Of a stretch of DNA of 64,000 bases, positions 42,084 to 49,966 are shown one piece after another. The DNA lies in NCBI RefSeq assembly GCF_008000995.1, contig NZ_CP042828.1:4950882-5014881 (forward strand), written 5' to 3'. The notes beneath the pieces were generated by a model that made no database searches, was not told where the DNA came from, and was given only the letters and a program-made list of their open reading frames with translations. The DNA comes from Ruania zhangjianzhongii. GTDB taxonomy: Bacteria > Actinomycetota > Actinomycetes > Actinomycetales > Beutenbergiaceae. The first letter of the stretch is position 1; each line of letters starts with the position of its first letter. The translations under genes were made by a program, and so were the position numbers.

Positions 42084-42875
42084 TCACGCCGGCTGGTGCG
42101 CGGACAGCCGGAAGCGGCGCTGCGTCACCCGGATCGGCACCCGGGCGGCGAGGTGGTGGAGCTGATCGGCGTGGTCGTCCACGCGGAAGTCCGCCACATC
42201 CCAGGGCACCAGGCCCAAGTACGTCACCAGAGCCTCGACGTCGGCGAACTCCATCACCCCGGACCACTCCTCGGCCACGTCCACGACCAGGCCGGCATCG
42301 ATGGCCGCCTGCCGATCGACGTCGACGCGCACGTGCGGGTACTGCGGCTCGCCGCCGAACCAGTCACGCAGTTCCTGCGCGTCACGACCATCGACCTGCT
42401 GGTCCAGGAACACTCCGCCGGGAGCGAGCACCCTGGCCACCTCAGTGAAGTCGACCGCCTCGTGGCGACACATGATCAGGTCCAGGCTGGCGCTGGAGAA
42501 CGGCAGCCGGTCACCTTGCTCGGCGTCGTAGGCCACGACCGGAACCCCGACGGTCGCGAGGTTCTCGGCCGCGACCGGCAGATTCGGCGCCCAGCCCTCG
42601 GTGGCAGTCAGCTCCGGCCGCTCGCCGGCAGGCAGGTCGGCCAGGAGGCGGAGCACCCGTTCGCCGCCGCCGGTCCCTAGGTCAGCAGCCCGCCCGGGCC
42701 CGCCGGAGCGCCCTGCCCGGCCGGCGCGGCGCAGCGCGGCGAGACAGTCCCCCTCGAAGTCCCACGGCGGATCCTCGGCCTGCAGCCGACCATCGAGCAT
42801 CGAGAAGTCCCAGCCGCGCATCTCGGCCTGCGTGTACGCGCGGTGCAGGCGGGGCAGCAGATCCTCAGCTGCCAT
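42084..42875 (-). CDS. Class I SAM-dependent methyltransferase
   Basis: A 263-residue methyltransferase with the SAM motif I DLGTGGGERVLRLLADL (residues 63-79), acidic post-I ATEGWAPNL, and motif II-like LDLIMCRHEAVDF. YDAEQGDRLPF gives the adenine-binding Asp. Substrate unknown. It starts 10 nt after the stop of a VOC-family gene on the same strand, so the two are co-transcribed. Confidence 0.85.
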   Translation of the reverse strand: MAAEDLLPRLHRAYTQAEMRGWDFSMLDGRLQAEDPPWDFEGDCLAALRRAGRAGRSGGPGRAADLGTGGGERVLRLLADLPAGERPELTATEGWAPNLPVAAENLATVGVPVVAYDAEQGDRLPFSSASLDLIMCRHEAVDFTEVARVLAPGGVFLDQQVDGRDAQELRDWFGGEPQYPHVRVDVDRQAAIDAGLVVDVAEEWSGVMEFADVEALVTYLGLVPWDVADFRVDDHADQLHHLAARVPIRVTQRRFRLSAHQPA

Positions 42876-42884
42876 CGACCCGCC

Positions 42885-43238
42885 TCACCCCTCCGCCTGG
42901 ACCGGTGCACCGCCCACGCCGATCTCGTTCCCGTCCGGATCGCGGTAGATCGCCTTACGCACCCCGTTCTCGTAGCTCTCCCGCTGCTCGGGGTGGATCC
43001 CGTGCCCGGCCGCCGCCGCGGTGAAGACGTCCAGATCCGCCACGAACAATGTCACCATTGAGTGGCCGGCATGGTCGGGGGCCACCTCGACGTACACGTG
43101 CCGGTTCTCGGCAAGGGTCCAGACCCGCTCGGTGTCGTTCGGGTCGAAGGCCTCCGCGCCGTCGAAGAAGTGGTCGTACCACGCGGTGGCGCGCGCCAGG
43201 TCCCGCACGGCGATACCGGCGAACAGGTCAAGCTCCAT
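42885..43238 (-). CDS. VOC-family (glyoxalase-like) protein
   Basis: A 117-residue VOC protein: DLFAGIAVRDLARATAWYDHFF is the first module start and MVTLFVADLDVFTAAAAGHG the second, closing with YRDPDGNEIGVGG, the usual metal-ligand strand. The start at 43238 has GGGAGG 7 nt upstream. It leads the methyltransferase in a two-gene operon. Confidence 0.85.
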   Translation of the reverse strand: MELDLFAGIAVRDLARATAWYDHFFDGAEAFDPNDTERVWTLAENRHVYVEVAPDHAGHSMVTLFVADLDVFTAAAAGHGIHPEQRESYENGVRKAIYRDPDGNEIGVGGAPVQAEG

Positions 43239-43284
43239 TGATCGTCCTCCCTCTGTGGGCGGCACACTACGCCAGACTGTCCCC

Positions 43285-43812
43285 ATGACCGTGACGATCC
43301 GCCCCGCTCAGGAGTCCGATGCCGAGGACCTCAGCGCTCTGGTCACCCGCAACCGTGCGTATTTCAGCACCGGCGAGCCGGAGCTCCCCGACGAGTACTA
43401 TCTCCCGGCGTTCCAGGCCCGGGCCATCTACCAGGACCAAGTCAATCGCGCGGCGGGCACGGGTGCTATGTTCCTCATCGAGGAGGACAGCCAGCTGGTC
43501 GGACGGATCAATCTGAACTCGATCGTCCGGGGTGTGCTGCAGTCCGGCAACGTCGGCTACCTGGTCGACGAAGCCAGCACCGGGCGCGGCATCGCCACCG
43601 CCGCACTGCGCCATCTGGTGGACTACGCGTTCACCGACCTGCGCCTGCATCGGTTGCAGGCCTCGGTGCTTCCGGAGAACGCGGGCTCCCAGAAGGTGCT
43701 GAAGAACCTCGGCTTCAGTCATTTCGGGACGGCGCCGGAGTACCTGTTCATCCAGGGGCGATGGCGCACTCACGACCTGTTCCAGCTGATCAACCGCGCC
43801 TACGGCAACTGA
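43285..43812 (+). CDS. GNAT-family N-acetyltransferase (RimJ-like)
   Basis: A 175-residue acetyltransferase resembling ribosomal-protein alanine acetyltransferases. VTIRPAQESDAEDLSALVTR opens the fold; VGYLVDEASTGRGIATAALR is the acetyl-CoA motif and LPENAGSQKVLKNLGF motif B. CAGACT at 43273-43278 is 6 nt before the ATG, fitting a leaderless message, divergent from the VOC/methyltransferase pair. Substrate unknown. Confidence 0.88.
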   Translation: MTVTIRPAQESDAEDLSALVTRNRAYFSTGEPELPDEYYLPAFQARAIYQDQVNRAAGTGAMFLIEEDSQLVGRINLNSIVRGVLQSGNVGYLVDEASTGRGIATAALRHLVDYAFTDLRLHRLQASVLPENAGSQKVLKNLGFSHFGTAPEYLFIQGRWRTHDLFQLINRAYGN

Positions 43813-43914
43813 TCGCGACGCCGGCGCAATGGCCGGCAGCAGCACGCGCGATGGCGGTCAGACGCGGGCTCCGGCCATCGACCGGCGATCGCGACGCCTG
43901 CCGGCGCCGAGCAG

Positions 43915-44283
43915 TCAGCGCACCTCGTCCTGGTGCAACGGCAGCACCCACGCTCGGCGCTCCGCGATCAGCCCGCCGCGCAGGACGAAGACTTCCGCCA
44001 TCGAGAGCCGTTGCACCGATCCGTCCTGCTGCGGCACGCGCCCGTGCAGCTCAGCCATGATCGTGTCCCCCTCCTCAACCATCCGCACGACCTCGAGCTC
44101 GGGGTTGCCGGCGAAACCGGGACCCTCGATGGCGGCGTCATAGGCCTCCTTGCCGCTGAGCTGGAAAGCGCCGAAAACCGTCCAGGTGATGTCGTCGGTC
44201 AAGCAGCTGAGGATCTGTGCGTGGTCGGTGCGACGGAATCCGTCCAAGTAGCGCTCGACGGTGTCTCGGTTCCTGCTCGCCAT
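43915..44283 (-). CDS. SnoaL/NTF2-like protein
   Basis: A 122-residue cone-shaped NTF2-like protein: NRDTVERYLDGFRRTDHAQI, LSCLTDDITWTVFGAF, and VVRMVEEGDTIMAELHGRV follow the SnoaL_2 pattern. AGGGAG stands about 7 nt before the ATG. Members range from polyketide cyclases to ligand-binding proteins; no neighbour hints at the role. Confidence 0.82.
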   Translation of the reverse strand: MASRNRDTVERYLDGFRRTDHAQILSCLTDDITWTVFGAFQLSGKEAYDAAIEGPGFAGNPELEVVRMVEEGDTIMAELHGRVPQQDGSVQRLSMAEVFVLRGGLIAERRAWVLPLHQDEVR

Positions 44284-44456
44284 GATGCTCCCTGTGGTCA
44301 GTCGTCATTGCCTGCCCTAGCCGCCTGCCATCCGCGTCGGCATGGCGACCCGCGCACCAGCGCCCTGGGCACCTCTGACTATGACCGCCATCGGTGCCGC
44401 GAGGCAACGGAAAATACGTCGACCGGAACGCCTCACCACCGGCACACTCCGTGGCG

Positions 44457-45428
44457 ATGATGCACGCCGACCAGCTCCCCCTCACTGCCGACATCGTCGC
44501 GCACCTCGTCGAGGAGCAGTTCCCCCAGTTCGCCGACCTGCCCGTGCGGGCGGTCCCGTCCGCAGGCACCGTCAACGCACTGTTCCGGCTGGGCGAGGAG
44601 CTGGTGGTTCGACTCCGCCTGCAGCCCAGCGAGGATGCCGCCGACCTCGTCCAGCAGGAGGCGCAGGCGGCCCGCCGCCTGCTGGACGTCTCGCCGGTAC
44701 CGACTCCGGTGCCGGTCGCCGTCGGGCAGCCAGGACCCGACTATCCGATGCCCTGGCAGATCTACCAGTGGCTGCCCGGCAGCACAGCGGACACCGTGGC
44801 GGTGACCGGCTGGCGGGGCATCGCGGGCGGCCTAGCCGCGTTCGTCCAGGCGGTCTGGGCGATGCCCACGAACGGCAAGATTTTCGACGGCGAAGGTCGC
44901 GGTGGCGAGATCGCGAGCCATGATCGTTCGGTCACCGAGTCCCTGGCGCGCAGCCGACATCTGGTGGACGTCGATACCCTCGCCCCGCTGTGGCAGCGAC
45001 TGCGTGTTCTCCCTCGCACCCGAGCCGACACCTGGGCGCACAACGATCTGATGCCGGGCAACCTGCTCGTGGCACCTCGGGCGACGGCACCGGGAGAAGA
45101 TGACACCGACGGGACACCGGACGGACGCCGGGGCTGGGCGTTGTCCGGCGTCCTCGATGTCGGCACGCTGGCGGTCGCGGACCCGGCGATGGACCTGCAA
45201 CCGGCGTGGAACTGCCTGGACCGGCCCGGCCGCGAGCTCTTCCGCACGCAGCTCGCGGTGGACGATGTCACCTGGGAACGCGGCAAGGCCTGGGCATTCA
45301 TCCAAGCCCTCCCCTGCCTCTGGTACTACGAAGAGACCAACCCCGTGATGTCCCGGACGGCGCAGCACACGCTGGCAGCGATCCTCGATGCTGAGCATGA
45401 TCCGCCGCTGCGGTCCTCGCAGCACTGA
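44457..45428 (+). CDS. Aminoglycoside phosphotransferase-family (APH) kinase
   Basis: A 323-residue APH-type small-molecule kinase. The N-lobe has PSAGTVNALFRLGEELVVRL; the catalytic loop reads TWAHNDLMPGNLL (HND with the downstream Asn) and the metal motif GVLDVGTLAVADPAMDL (DVG in place of DFG/DxD). Members of this branch phosphorylate diverse sugars or antibiotics. Start MMHADQ at 44457 (or the next ATG) was chosen; the upstream frame lacks similarity. A fragment of a related gene lies at 57110-57193. Confidence 0.82.
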   Translation: MMHADQLPLTADIVAHLVEEQFPQFADLPVRAVPSAGTVNALFRLGEELVVRLRLQPSEDAADLVQQEAQAARRLLDVSPVPTPVPVAVGQPGPDYPMPWQIYQWLPGSTADTVAVTGWRGIAGGLAAFVQAVWAMPTNGKIFDGEGRGGEIASHDRSVTESLARSRHLVDVDTLAPLWQRLRVLPRTRADTWAHNDLMPGNLLVAPRATAPGEDDTDGTPDGRRGWALSGVLDVGTLAVADPAMDLQPAWNCLDRPGRELFRTQLAVDDVTWERGKAWAFIQALPCLWYYEETNPVMSRTAQHTLAAILDAEHDPPLRSSQH

Positions 45429-45708
45429 ACGTCCGGGGGCCCGGCCGCCGGGCAGCGCCTCATCGGTTCAGCATCAGCACGCTGGACTGCCATGGGTCGA
45501 CCCTCGGGGAAGGACCCGGGCGTCGACCGGCTCGGCGATGACCTGCTCCGTACCGGAGACTCCGCCACCATCGGTAGGCCCGAGCCGGACGCGTCCCAGC
45601 GATGACTTCTTCTGTTCGACCCATAGCAGGTAGACGCACGGCCGGGACCGAATGTGAGCCGGGCTGGGGTGCAGAGGGGCCGCCAGATGCACCCGGGAAC
45701 GCAGCGCC

Positions 45709-46257
45709 TCAGCCGCGCCGGCGAACCTTGCCCCACGGCTTGAACACCGCCAGCACGGTAGCGAAGGACAGCGAGACCAGCGAGACCGCCGGCGGGAAGA
45801 ACAGATTGCTCATGTCCGCGGTGCTACCCGCACCGGCCGCGAGTGCCTCCCCGTGAGCGACCACCTCCGGCATACCCGGCGCCAGTGCCGCCACGATCAG
45901 CACGCAGAGGACCACGGTGATGACGAGCTTGACCAGCACCCAGCGATACCGGACCAGACCCCACCGGGTCCCCCAGCCCAGCAGCAGGCCCGTGCCCAGG
46001 CACGTCAGCCCGGAGGTCAGCATCGGGATCAGAGCGAACGTGCCGAGCGCATGGTAGGCCAACCCGGCAGTGCCCGGACTGTTGCTGAACCGGCCGACGA
46101 GCACCAGGACGGCGACGATCACATCGACGCCGATCCAGGTGCCCCCGGCCAGCACATGCACCACCAGCACGGTCTTGCGCAGCTTCGGCCCCAGGAAGGG
46201 CGCCGAGGAGTGCGCGACCTGCCGGCGCGAGGTGTGGGCGGCTGCGGCTTCGCTCAC
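45709..46257 (-). CDS. DUF2269-like four-helix membrane protein
   Basis: A 182-residue protein with four hydrophobic helices. KTVLVVHVLAGGTWIGVDVI, YHALGTFALIPMLTSGLTCL and RYRWVLVKLVITVVLCVLIV match the DUF2269-type (CopD-like) membrane family. The start overlaps the end of the DoxX-like gene by 4 nt, so the pair is coupled. Function unknown. Confidence 0.75.
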   Translation of the reverse strand: MSEAAAAHTSRRQVAHSSAPFLGPKLRKTVLVVHVLAGGTWIGVDVIVAVLVLVGRFSNSPGTAGLAYHALGTFALIPMLTSGLTCLGTGLLLGWGTRWGLVRYRWVLVKLVITVVLCVLIVAALAPGMPEVVAHGEALAAGAGSTADMSNLFFPPAVSLVSLSFATVLAVFKPWGKVRRRG

Positions 46258-46799
46258 CGGTCGTCCTCCTTGACGACGTAGCGGGCTCCGAGCGCCCAGG
46301 CGGCAACCACGGCGGCAGCGGCAACGAGGATGAGGTCCTTGAGCACGTACTGCGCGGTGAGCGTGGGCAGACCGCCCGGGAACAGGTCGGCGGCGAAGAG
46401 CACCACCGGGGACAGGATGCCGACCAGCCAGCCGGCCATCGCCACGAGGCCGATGCGTAGGCCGACGCCGGTGAGCAGGGTCAGACCGACGACGGTCTCG
46501 ACCACCGCTGTGGCCACCACGGCGGTGGTGCCGCTGACGAGCCCGAAGCTGAGCACCTCGACGGTCCGCGCCGCCAGCTCTGCAGCGGGTGAGGCACCAG
46601 GGAAGTACTTCAAAGCGCCGAACCCGACGATGACGAGACCGAGACTGATCCGCAGTGCCGCGATGCTGTACCGCGCCAGGGCGTTCACCAGCGTGTGCTG
46701 CATCGACAGCAGCCTTCCCCGAGGAGACGGCAGCCTTCCCTGTGGAGACACCGGAGGGCGGCTGCTGCCCGGCCCGGACGTCATGACGTCAGTACTCAT
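46254..46799 (-). CDS. DoxX-like membrane protein
   Basis: A 181-residue protein with four helices: LRISLGLVIVGFGALKYFPG is the typical DoxX/DUF417 first helix, VVETVVGLTLLTGVGLRIGL the second, and LKDLILVAAAAVVAAWALGA the last. DoxX-type proteins are linked to oxidative or sulfur metabolism in some species, unproven here. GGAAGGA precedes the start. It is the first gene of a two-gene unit divergent from the SHOCT gene and two-component system. Confidence 0.8.
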   Translation of the reverse strand: MSTDVMTSGPGSSRPPVSPQGRLPSPRGRLLSMQHTLVNALARYSIAALRISLGLVIVGFGALKYFPGASPAAELAARTVEVLSFGLVSGTTAVVATAVVETVVGLTLLTGVGLRIGLVAMAGWLVGILSPVVLFAADLFPGGLPTLTAQYVLKDLILVAAAAVVAAWALGARYVVKEDDR

Positions 46800-47063
46800 C
46801 GTGTGTTCCTTCCGAACAGGTCGCCCCGGGTGGGCAACCCGTGGCAGACCACGATTCCCGGATCGATCCTCGGCGGGATCAGCCCCCGATCGACACCTGG
46901 GCTACGCCGTCGACCGACAGGTACGCCTCCCGGCGACGTACCAGGCCGCCCCGGCCTACGTCACCGGACGTACCGCGAGTGTCGCTCCTGGTCGGACTCG
47001 TGCCGGCGGGCAGCGCCGCATCCTGGTGACGCACTGACCGAAGCACTCCCGAAGGAGACCACC

Positions 47064-47327
47064 ATGCTCGAGACGATGGCCATGATGACCGCCGATGGCC
47101 CCTGGCACGATATGGCCGGCGGCCCGCCGTTCCCGTTCTTCCTGATCCCGCTGCTGTGGTTCCTGCTCCTCGCCGGCATCGTGCTGACCGTGGTGCTGAG
47201 CCGGCGCCGGCACGAGCACCGCGCCGGCCTGCGCGCCGGTGAGGCCGTGCTCGCGGAGCGGTTCGCCCGCGGGAAGATCGAGGCCGCAGACTACGCGGCC
47301 CGCCTGCAGGTCCTGCGCCAGCGGTGA
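47064..47327 (+). CDS. Small SHOCT-domain membrane protein
   Basis: An 87-residue protein with one membrane helix (FFLIPLLWFLLLAGIVLTVV) and a C-terminal SHOCT motif (AVLAERFARGKIEAADYAARL). SHOCT segments are thought to aid oligomerisation. GAAGGAG lies 7 nt before the ATG. It reads towards the histidine kinase gene 80 bp downstream and may belong to the same regulon. Confidence 0.8.
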   Translation: MLETMAMMTADGPWHDMAGGPPFPFFLIPLLWFLLLAGIVLTVVLSRRRHEHRAGLRAGEAVLAERFARGKIEAADYAARLQVLRQR

Positions 47328-47407
47328 GGTGATCGCGACCAGTGCCAGGCCACGGGGTCTACGTTGGCTGACATAGCACTCAGACCCGCGGAGGGGGTGC
47401 GGTACCC

Positions 47408-48553
47408 GTGAAGAGTCGGGGCAGCCGGCGCCGGCCGGACCGGCCGATGTTCGGTCCGGTGCTGGACGCCGTCCTGGTAGCGGCGTGGACCGTCCTGGCC
47501 CTCCTCACCCTGCCGGTGCTGCATTTCGGCCCGAGAGCGGACACCACGATCGACGCCGGTGCGGTGGCCCTGGTCATCGTTGCCGGGGCGGCCACTGCCG
47601 TGCGCCGGCGGTGGCCACTAGTCGCGATGCTCGTGGTCGTCTCCGCGACCTCACTCTACCTCGTGCTCGGCTACCCGTACGGACCGATCTTCGTGTTCGT
47701 GCTGGTCACCGTGTACGCCATGGCCAGGCGGTTGCCGCTGGGCCCTGCCGGTGGCTGGGCCGCGGCCGCACTGGTGCTGCTGTCGCTCCACCTGCTCACC
47801 GACGGCTCGACCGGCATCACCGGGCTCGTGCCGGCGACCGCCTGGATCGCGATCCCGTTCTCGATCGGAGCGGCTCGACGCGCGGTGGACGGTGCGGCAG
47901 TGCGCGAACGGGAGGCGGCCGACCAGCGGTTGGTCGATGCCGAGCGCCTGCGACTCTCCCAAGAGGTGCATGACGTCGTCGGCCATGGTCTTGCTGCGAT
48001 CCAGATGCAGGCCGACATCGCGCTGCACGTCCAAGAGAACCGCCCGGAGCAGGCCCGGGAGGCACTCGCGAACATCAGCCGGGCCAGCGGCGAAGCTCTC
48101 GACGAGCTCCGGGTCGTGCTCGCCGCCGTCCATCCGGACTCTGACCAGACGTCGCATGCACCCACGCCGGGGCTCGCGCGGCTCGATGACCTGCTCGACC
48201 GGGTGCAACAGGCCGGTGTGGACGTCTCGCTCGAGACCGCCGGCAACGAGCGAGGTCTGCGCTCGGCTGCCGACGTCGCCGCCTACCGGGTGCTGCAGGA
48301 AGCCCTCACCAACGTGGTCAGGCACTCACCACATCCGCGGGCGATCGTCCGGATCGAGCATTCCCGGGATGCGGTCACCGTGAGCGTGACCAACCAAGCC
48401 TTATCCGCCGCCGACGCTGAAGGCATCGGTATCTCCGGGATGCGCCGCCGCGTCACTCAGGTGGGCGGCCGATTCCGTGCCGGCCCGGACCCGGAGGCCG
48501 GTACATTCACTGTCTTCGCCCGAATTCCCCGCACTCCTGAGGAGGAGGCGTGA
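47408..48553 (+). CDS. NarL-type sensor histidine kinase
   Basis: A 381-residue kinase. Four to five hydrophobic segments (about residues 15-140) form the sensor. The phosphorylated His is in EVHDVVGHGLAAIQMQADI (HisKA_3 dimerisation domain), and the ATPase domain has QEALTNVVRHS (N box) and GIGISGMRRRV (G box). The stop overlaps the response-regulator start (GTGA). Signal unknown; the neighbouring SHOCT and DoxX-like membrane proteins hint at an envelope or redox stimulus, which is a guess. Confidence 0.9.
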   Translation: MKSRGSRRRPDRPMFGPVLDAVLVAAWTVLALLTLPVLHFGPRADTTIDAGAVALVIVAGAATAVRRRWPLVAMLVVVSATSLYLVLGYPYGPIFVFVLVTVYAMARRLPLGPAGGWAAAALVLLSLHLLTDGSTGITGLVPATAWIAIPFSIGAARRAVDGAAVREREAADQRLVDAERLRLSQEVHDVVGHGLAAIQMQADIALHVQENRPEQAREALANISRASGEALDELRVVLAAVHPDSDQTSHAPTPGLARLDDLLDRVQQAGVDVSLETAGNERGLRSAADVAAYRVLQEALTNVVRHSPHPRAIVRIEHSRDAVTVSVTNQALSAADAEGIGISGMRRRVTQVGGRFRAGPDPEAGTFTVFARIPRTPEEEA

Positions 48554-49200
48554 TCTCGGTACTGCTGGTCGACGATCAGGACCTGGTCCGGATGGGCCTG
48601 CGCACCCTGTTCGAGTACGAGGAAGACCTCACCGTGGTCGGCGAAGCCGCCGACGGGATCGCTGCAGTGCAGCAGGCCGCCGCCCATCGGCCGACGGTCG
48701 TGCTGATGGACATCCGGATGCCCGGGATCGATGGTCTGGAGGCAACCCGCAGGATCGTCGCGGACCCAGCGCTGGCCGAGACCCGGATCATCGTGCTCAC
48801 CACCTTCGAACGGGACCAGTACGTGTTCGAGGCGCTGCGGGCCGGCGCGAGCGGCTTCCTGCTGAAGAACACCCCGCCCGCCGGTCTGCTGGAGGCGGTT
48901 CGTACGGTCGCCGACGGTGGAGCTCTCCTCTCCCCGTCCGTCACCCGGACGTTGATCCAGGAGTTCACCCAGGTGGCGCCGCGGGACCTCACTCCGCACC
49001 CGCAGCTGGACGCACTCACCGGCCGGGAGCGGGAGATCGTCTCGTTGGTGGCGCAGGGACTGAACAATCAGGAGATCGCGGAACGTCTGGTGCTCAGCCC
49101 GGCGACCGCCCGCACGCACGTCAGCCGCGCGATGATCAAGCTCGGTGCCCGGGACCGGGCCCAGCTGGTGGTGTTCGCCTTTCAGTCCGGGCTGGCGTAG
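48550..49200 (+). CDS. NarL/LuxR-type response regulator
   Basis: A 216-residue regulator. The receiver has acidic DDQ near residue 8-10, phospho-Asp in VLMDIRMPG, Thr in VLTTFE and Lys in FLLKNTPP. The LuxR-type helix-turn-helix is LTGREREIVSLVAQGLNNQE with ATARTHVSRAMIKL. It is coupled to the kinase by GTGA. The last four sense codons (SGLA) and stop belong to the first unit of a 15-bp tandem repeat that continues downstream. Confidence 0.93.
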   Translation: MISVLLVDDQDLVRMGLRTLFEYEEDLTVVGEAADGIAAVQQAAAHRPTVVLMDIRMPGIDGLEATRRIVADPALAETRIIVLTTFERDQYVFEALRAGASGFLLKNTPPAGLLEAVRTVADGGALLSPSVTRTLIQEFTQVAPRDLTPHPQLDALTGREREIVSLVAQGLNNQEIAERLVLSPATARTHVSRAMIKLGARDRAQLVVFAFQSGLA

Positions 49201-49245
49201 TCCGGGCTGGCGTGGTCCGGGCTGGCGTGGTCCGGGCTGGCGTGG
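49186..49245. repeat. 15-bp tandem repeat spanning the response-regulator stop codon
   Basis: Four copies of TCCGGGCTGGCGTRG at 49186-49200, 49201-49215, 49216-49230 and 49231-49245. The first has TAG, used as the gene's stop; the others have TGG. The unit length is a multiple of three, so it would encode SGLAW repeats if read through. Confidence 0.95.
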
Positions 49246-49311
49246 TCCCGACTGGCCGAGCGCCATCGGCGTTCGGCACGGGCACCCCCACGGCGGGGTT
49301 GGCCGCAGGCT

Positions 49312-49899
49312 TCAGCAGTCGAACACCGACCAGCAGAGCTCGTTCCGCAGCCGCTGGTCGTCGAGGACGAGTGCGCAGACCTCGTCCGGTAGCTGGTCCC
49401 GCTGCCACTGGCACTCGAGCCGTCCCGCGGCCTCCTCCTCGCCCCGAGCCGCAGCAGCGCGAGCGGCCTTGATCGCATAGGCCGCGGCACCAAGATCGTG
49501 GGCGGCGACATGCGCGACCGCACCGGCCTGGCCGGCGGCGTAGGCGGCATGGCGCGCAGCGCCGCTCAGGTCTCGGGCGGCACCCATCGCGTGACCACCC
49601 GCTGCGCGGGCCTCCATCATCCGCACCTCGCCGCGGGTCCACGCGCGGGCGCGGGCGATCGCTTCCCGGGGCCGCCGGTCGTGCGGGCGCTCGGACTCGA
49701 ACAGCGGCAGGACGTGCTCGGCGCAGGTGGCCGCCCAGAGCGCGAGCAGGTGGTGATCGGCGTTCGTGAGGGTCCCGCCGCGGCGGATCGTCACCAGGCG
49801 CGGGTCGCGAGTCTTGGACAGGATCACGATGAGGTCACCACGCGACAGTAGCGGGCCTGGCGCACTAGGACGCCGCGGACCGCTTCCCCAACGGGCCAC
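49312..49899 (-). CDS. Imm5-like putative immunity protein
   Basis: An Ala-rich, helical protein of up to 195 residues. LTNADHHLLALWAATCAEHVLPLFE, then RPREAIARARAWTRGEVRMMEAR and VAHVAAHDLGAAAYAIKAAR (each shortened) fit the Imm5-like putative immunity family, whose hallmarks are the DHRLLALWAADCAE-type start and repeated HA.AHD-type helices. Such genes usually sit next to polymorphic toxins. Here it is divergent from a protein with an AGN motif. The ATG at 49899 may be too far upstream; GTG 49827 (VILSKTRDPRLV) is an alternative. Confidence 0.6.
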   Translation of the reverse strand: MARWGSGPRRPSAPGPLLSRGDLIVILSKTRDPRLVTIRRGGTLTNADHHLLALWAATCAEHVLPLFESERPHDRRPREAIARARAWTRGEVRMMEARAAGGHAMGAARDLSGAARHAAYAAGQAGAVAHVAAHDLGAAAYAIKAARAAAARGEEEAAGRLECQWQRDQLPDEVCALVLDDQRLRNELCWSVFDC

Positions 49900-49966
49900 T
49901 GGGAGTGCCCGTTCGCACGAGCGGACTGCCCTTACCGATCAGATACCCGGTGGGCACGCTGGAGAC

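Noticed and set aside
46330-47037. 235-codon plus-strand frame between the DoxX-like gene and the SHOCT gene
   Set aside because: Most of it is antisense to the DoxX-like gene; the rest has no recognisable protein feature.
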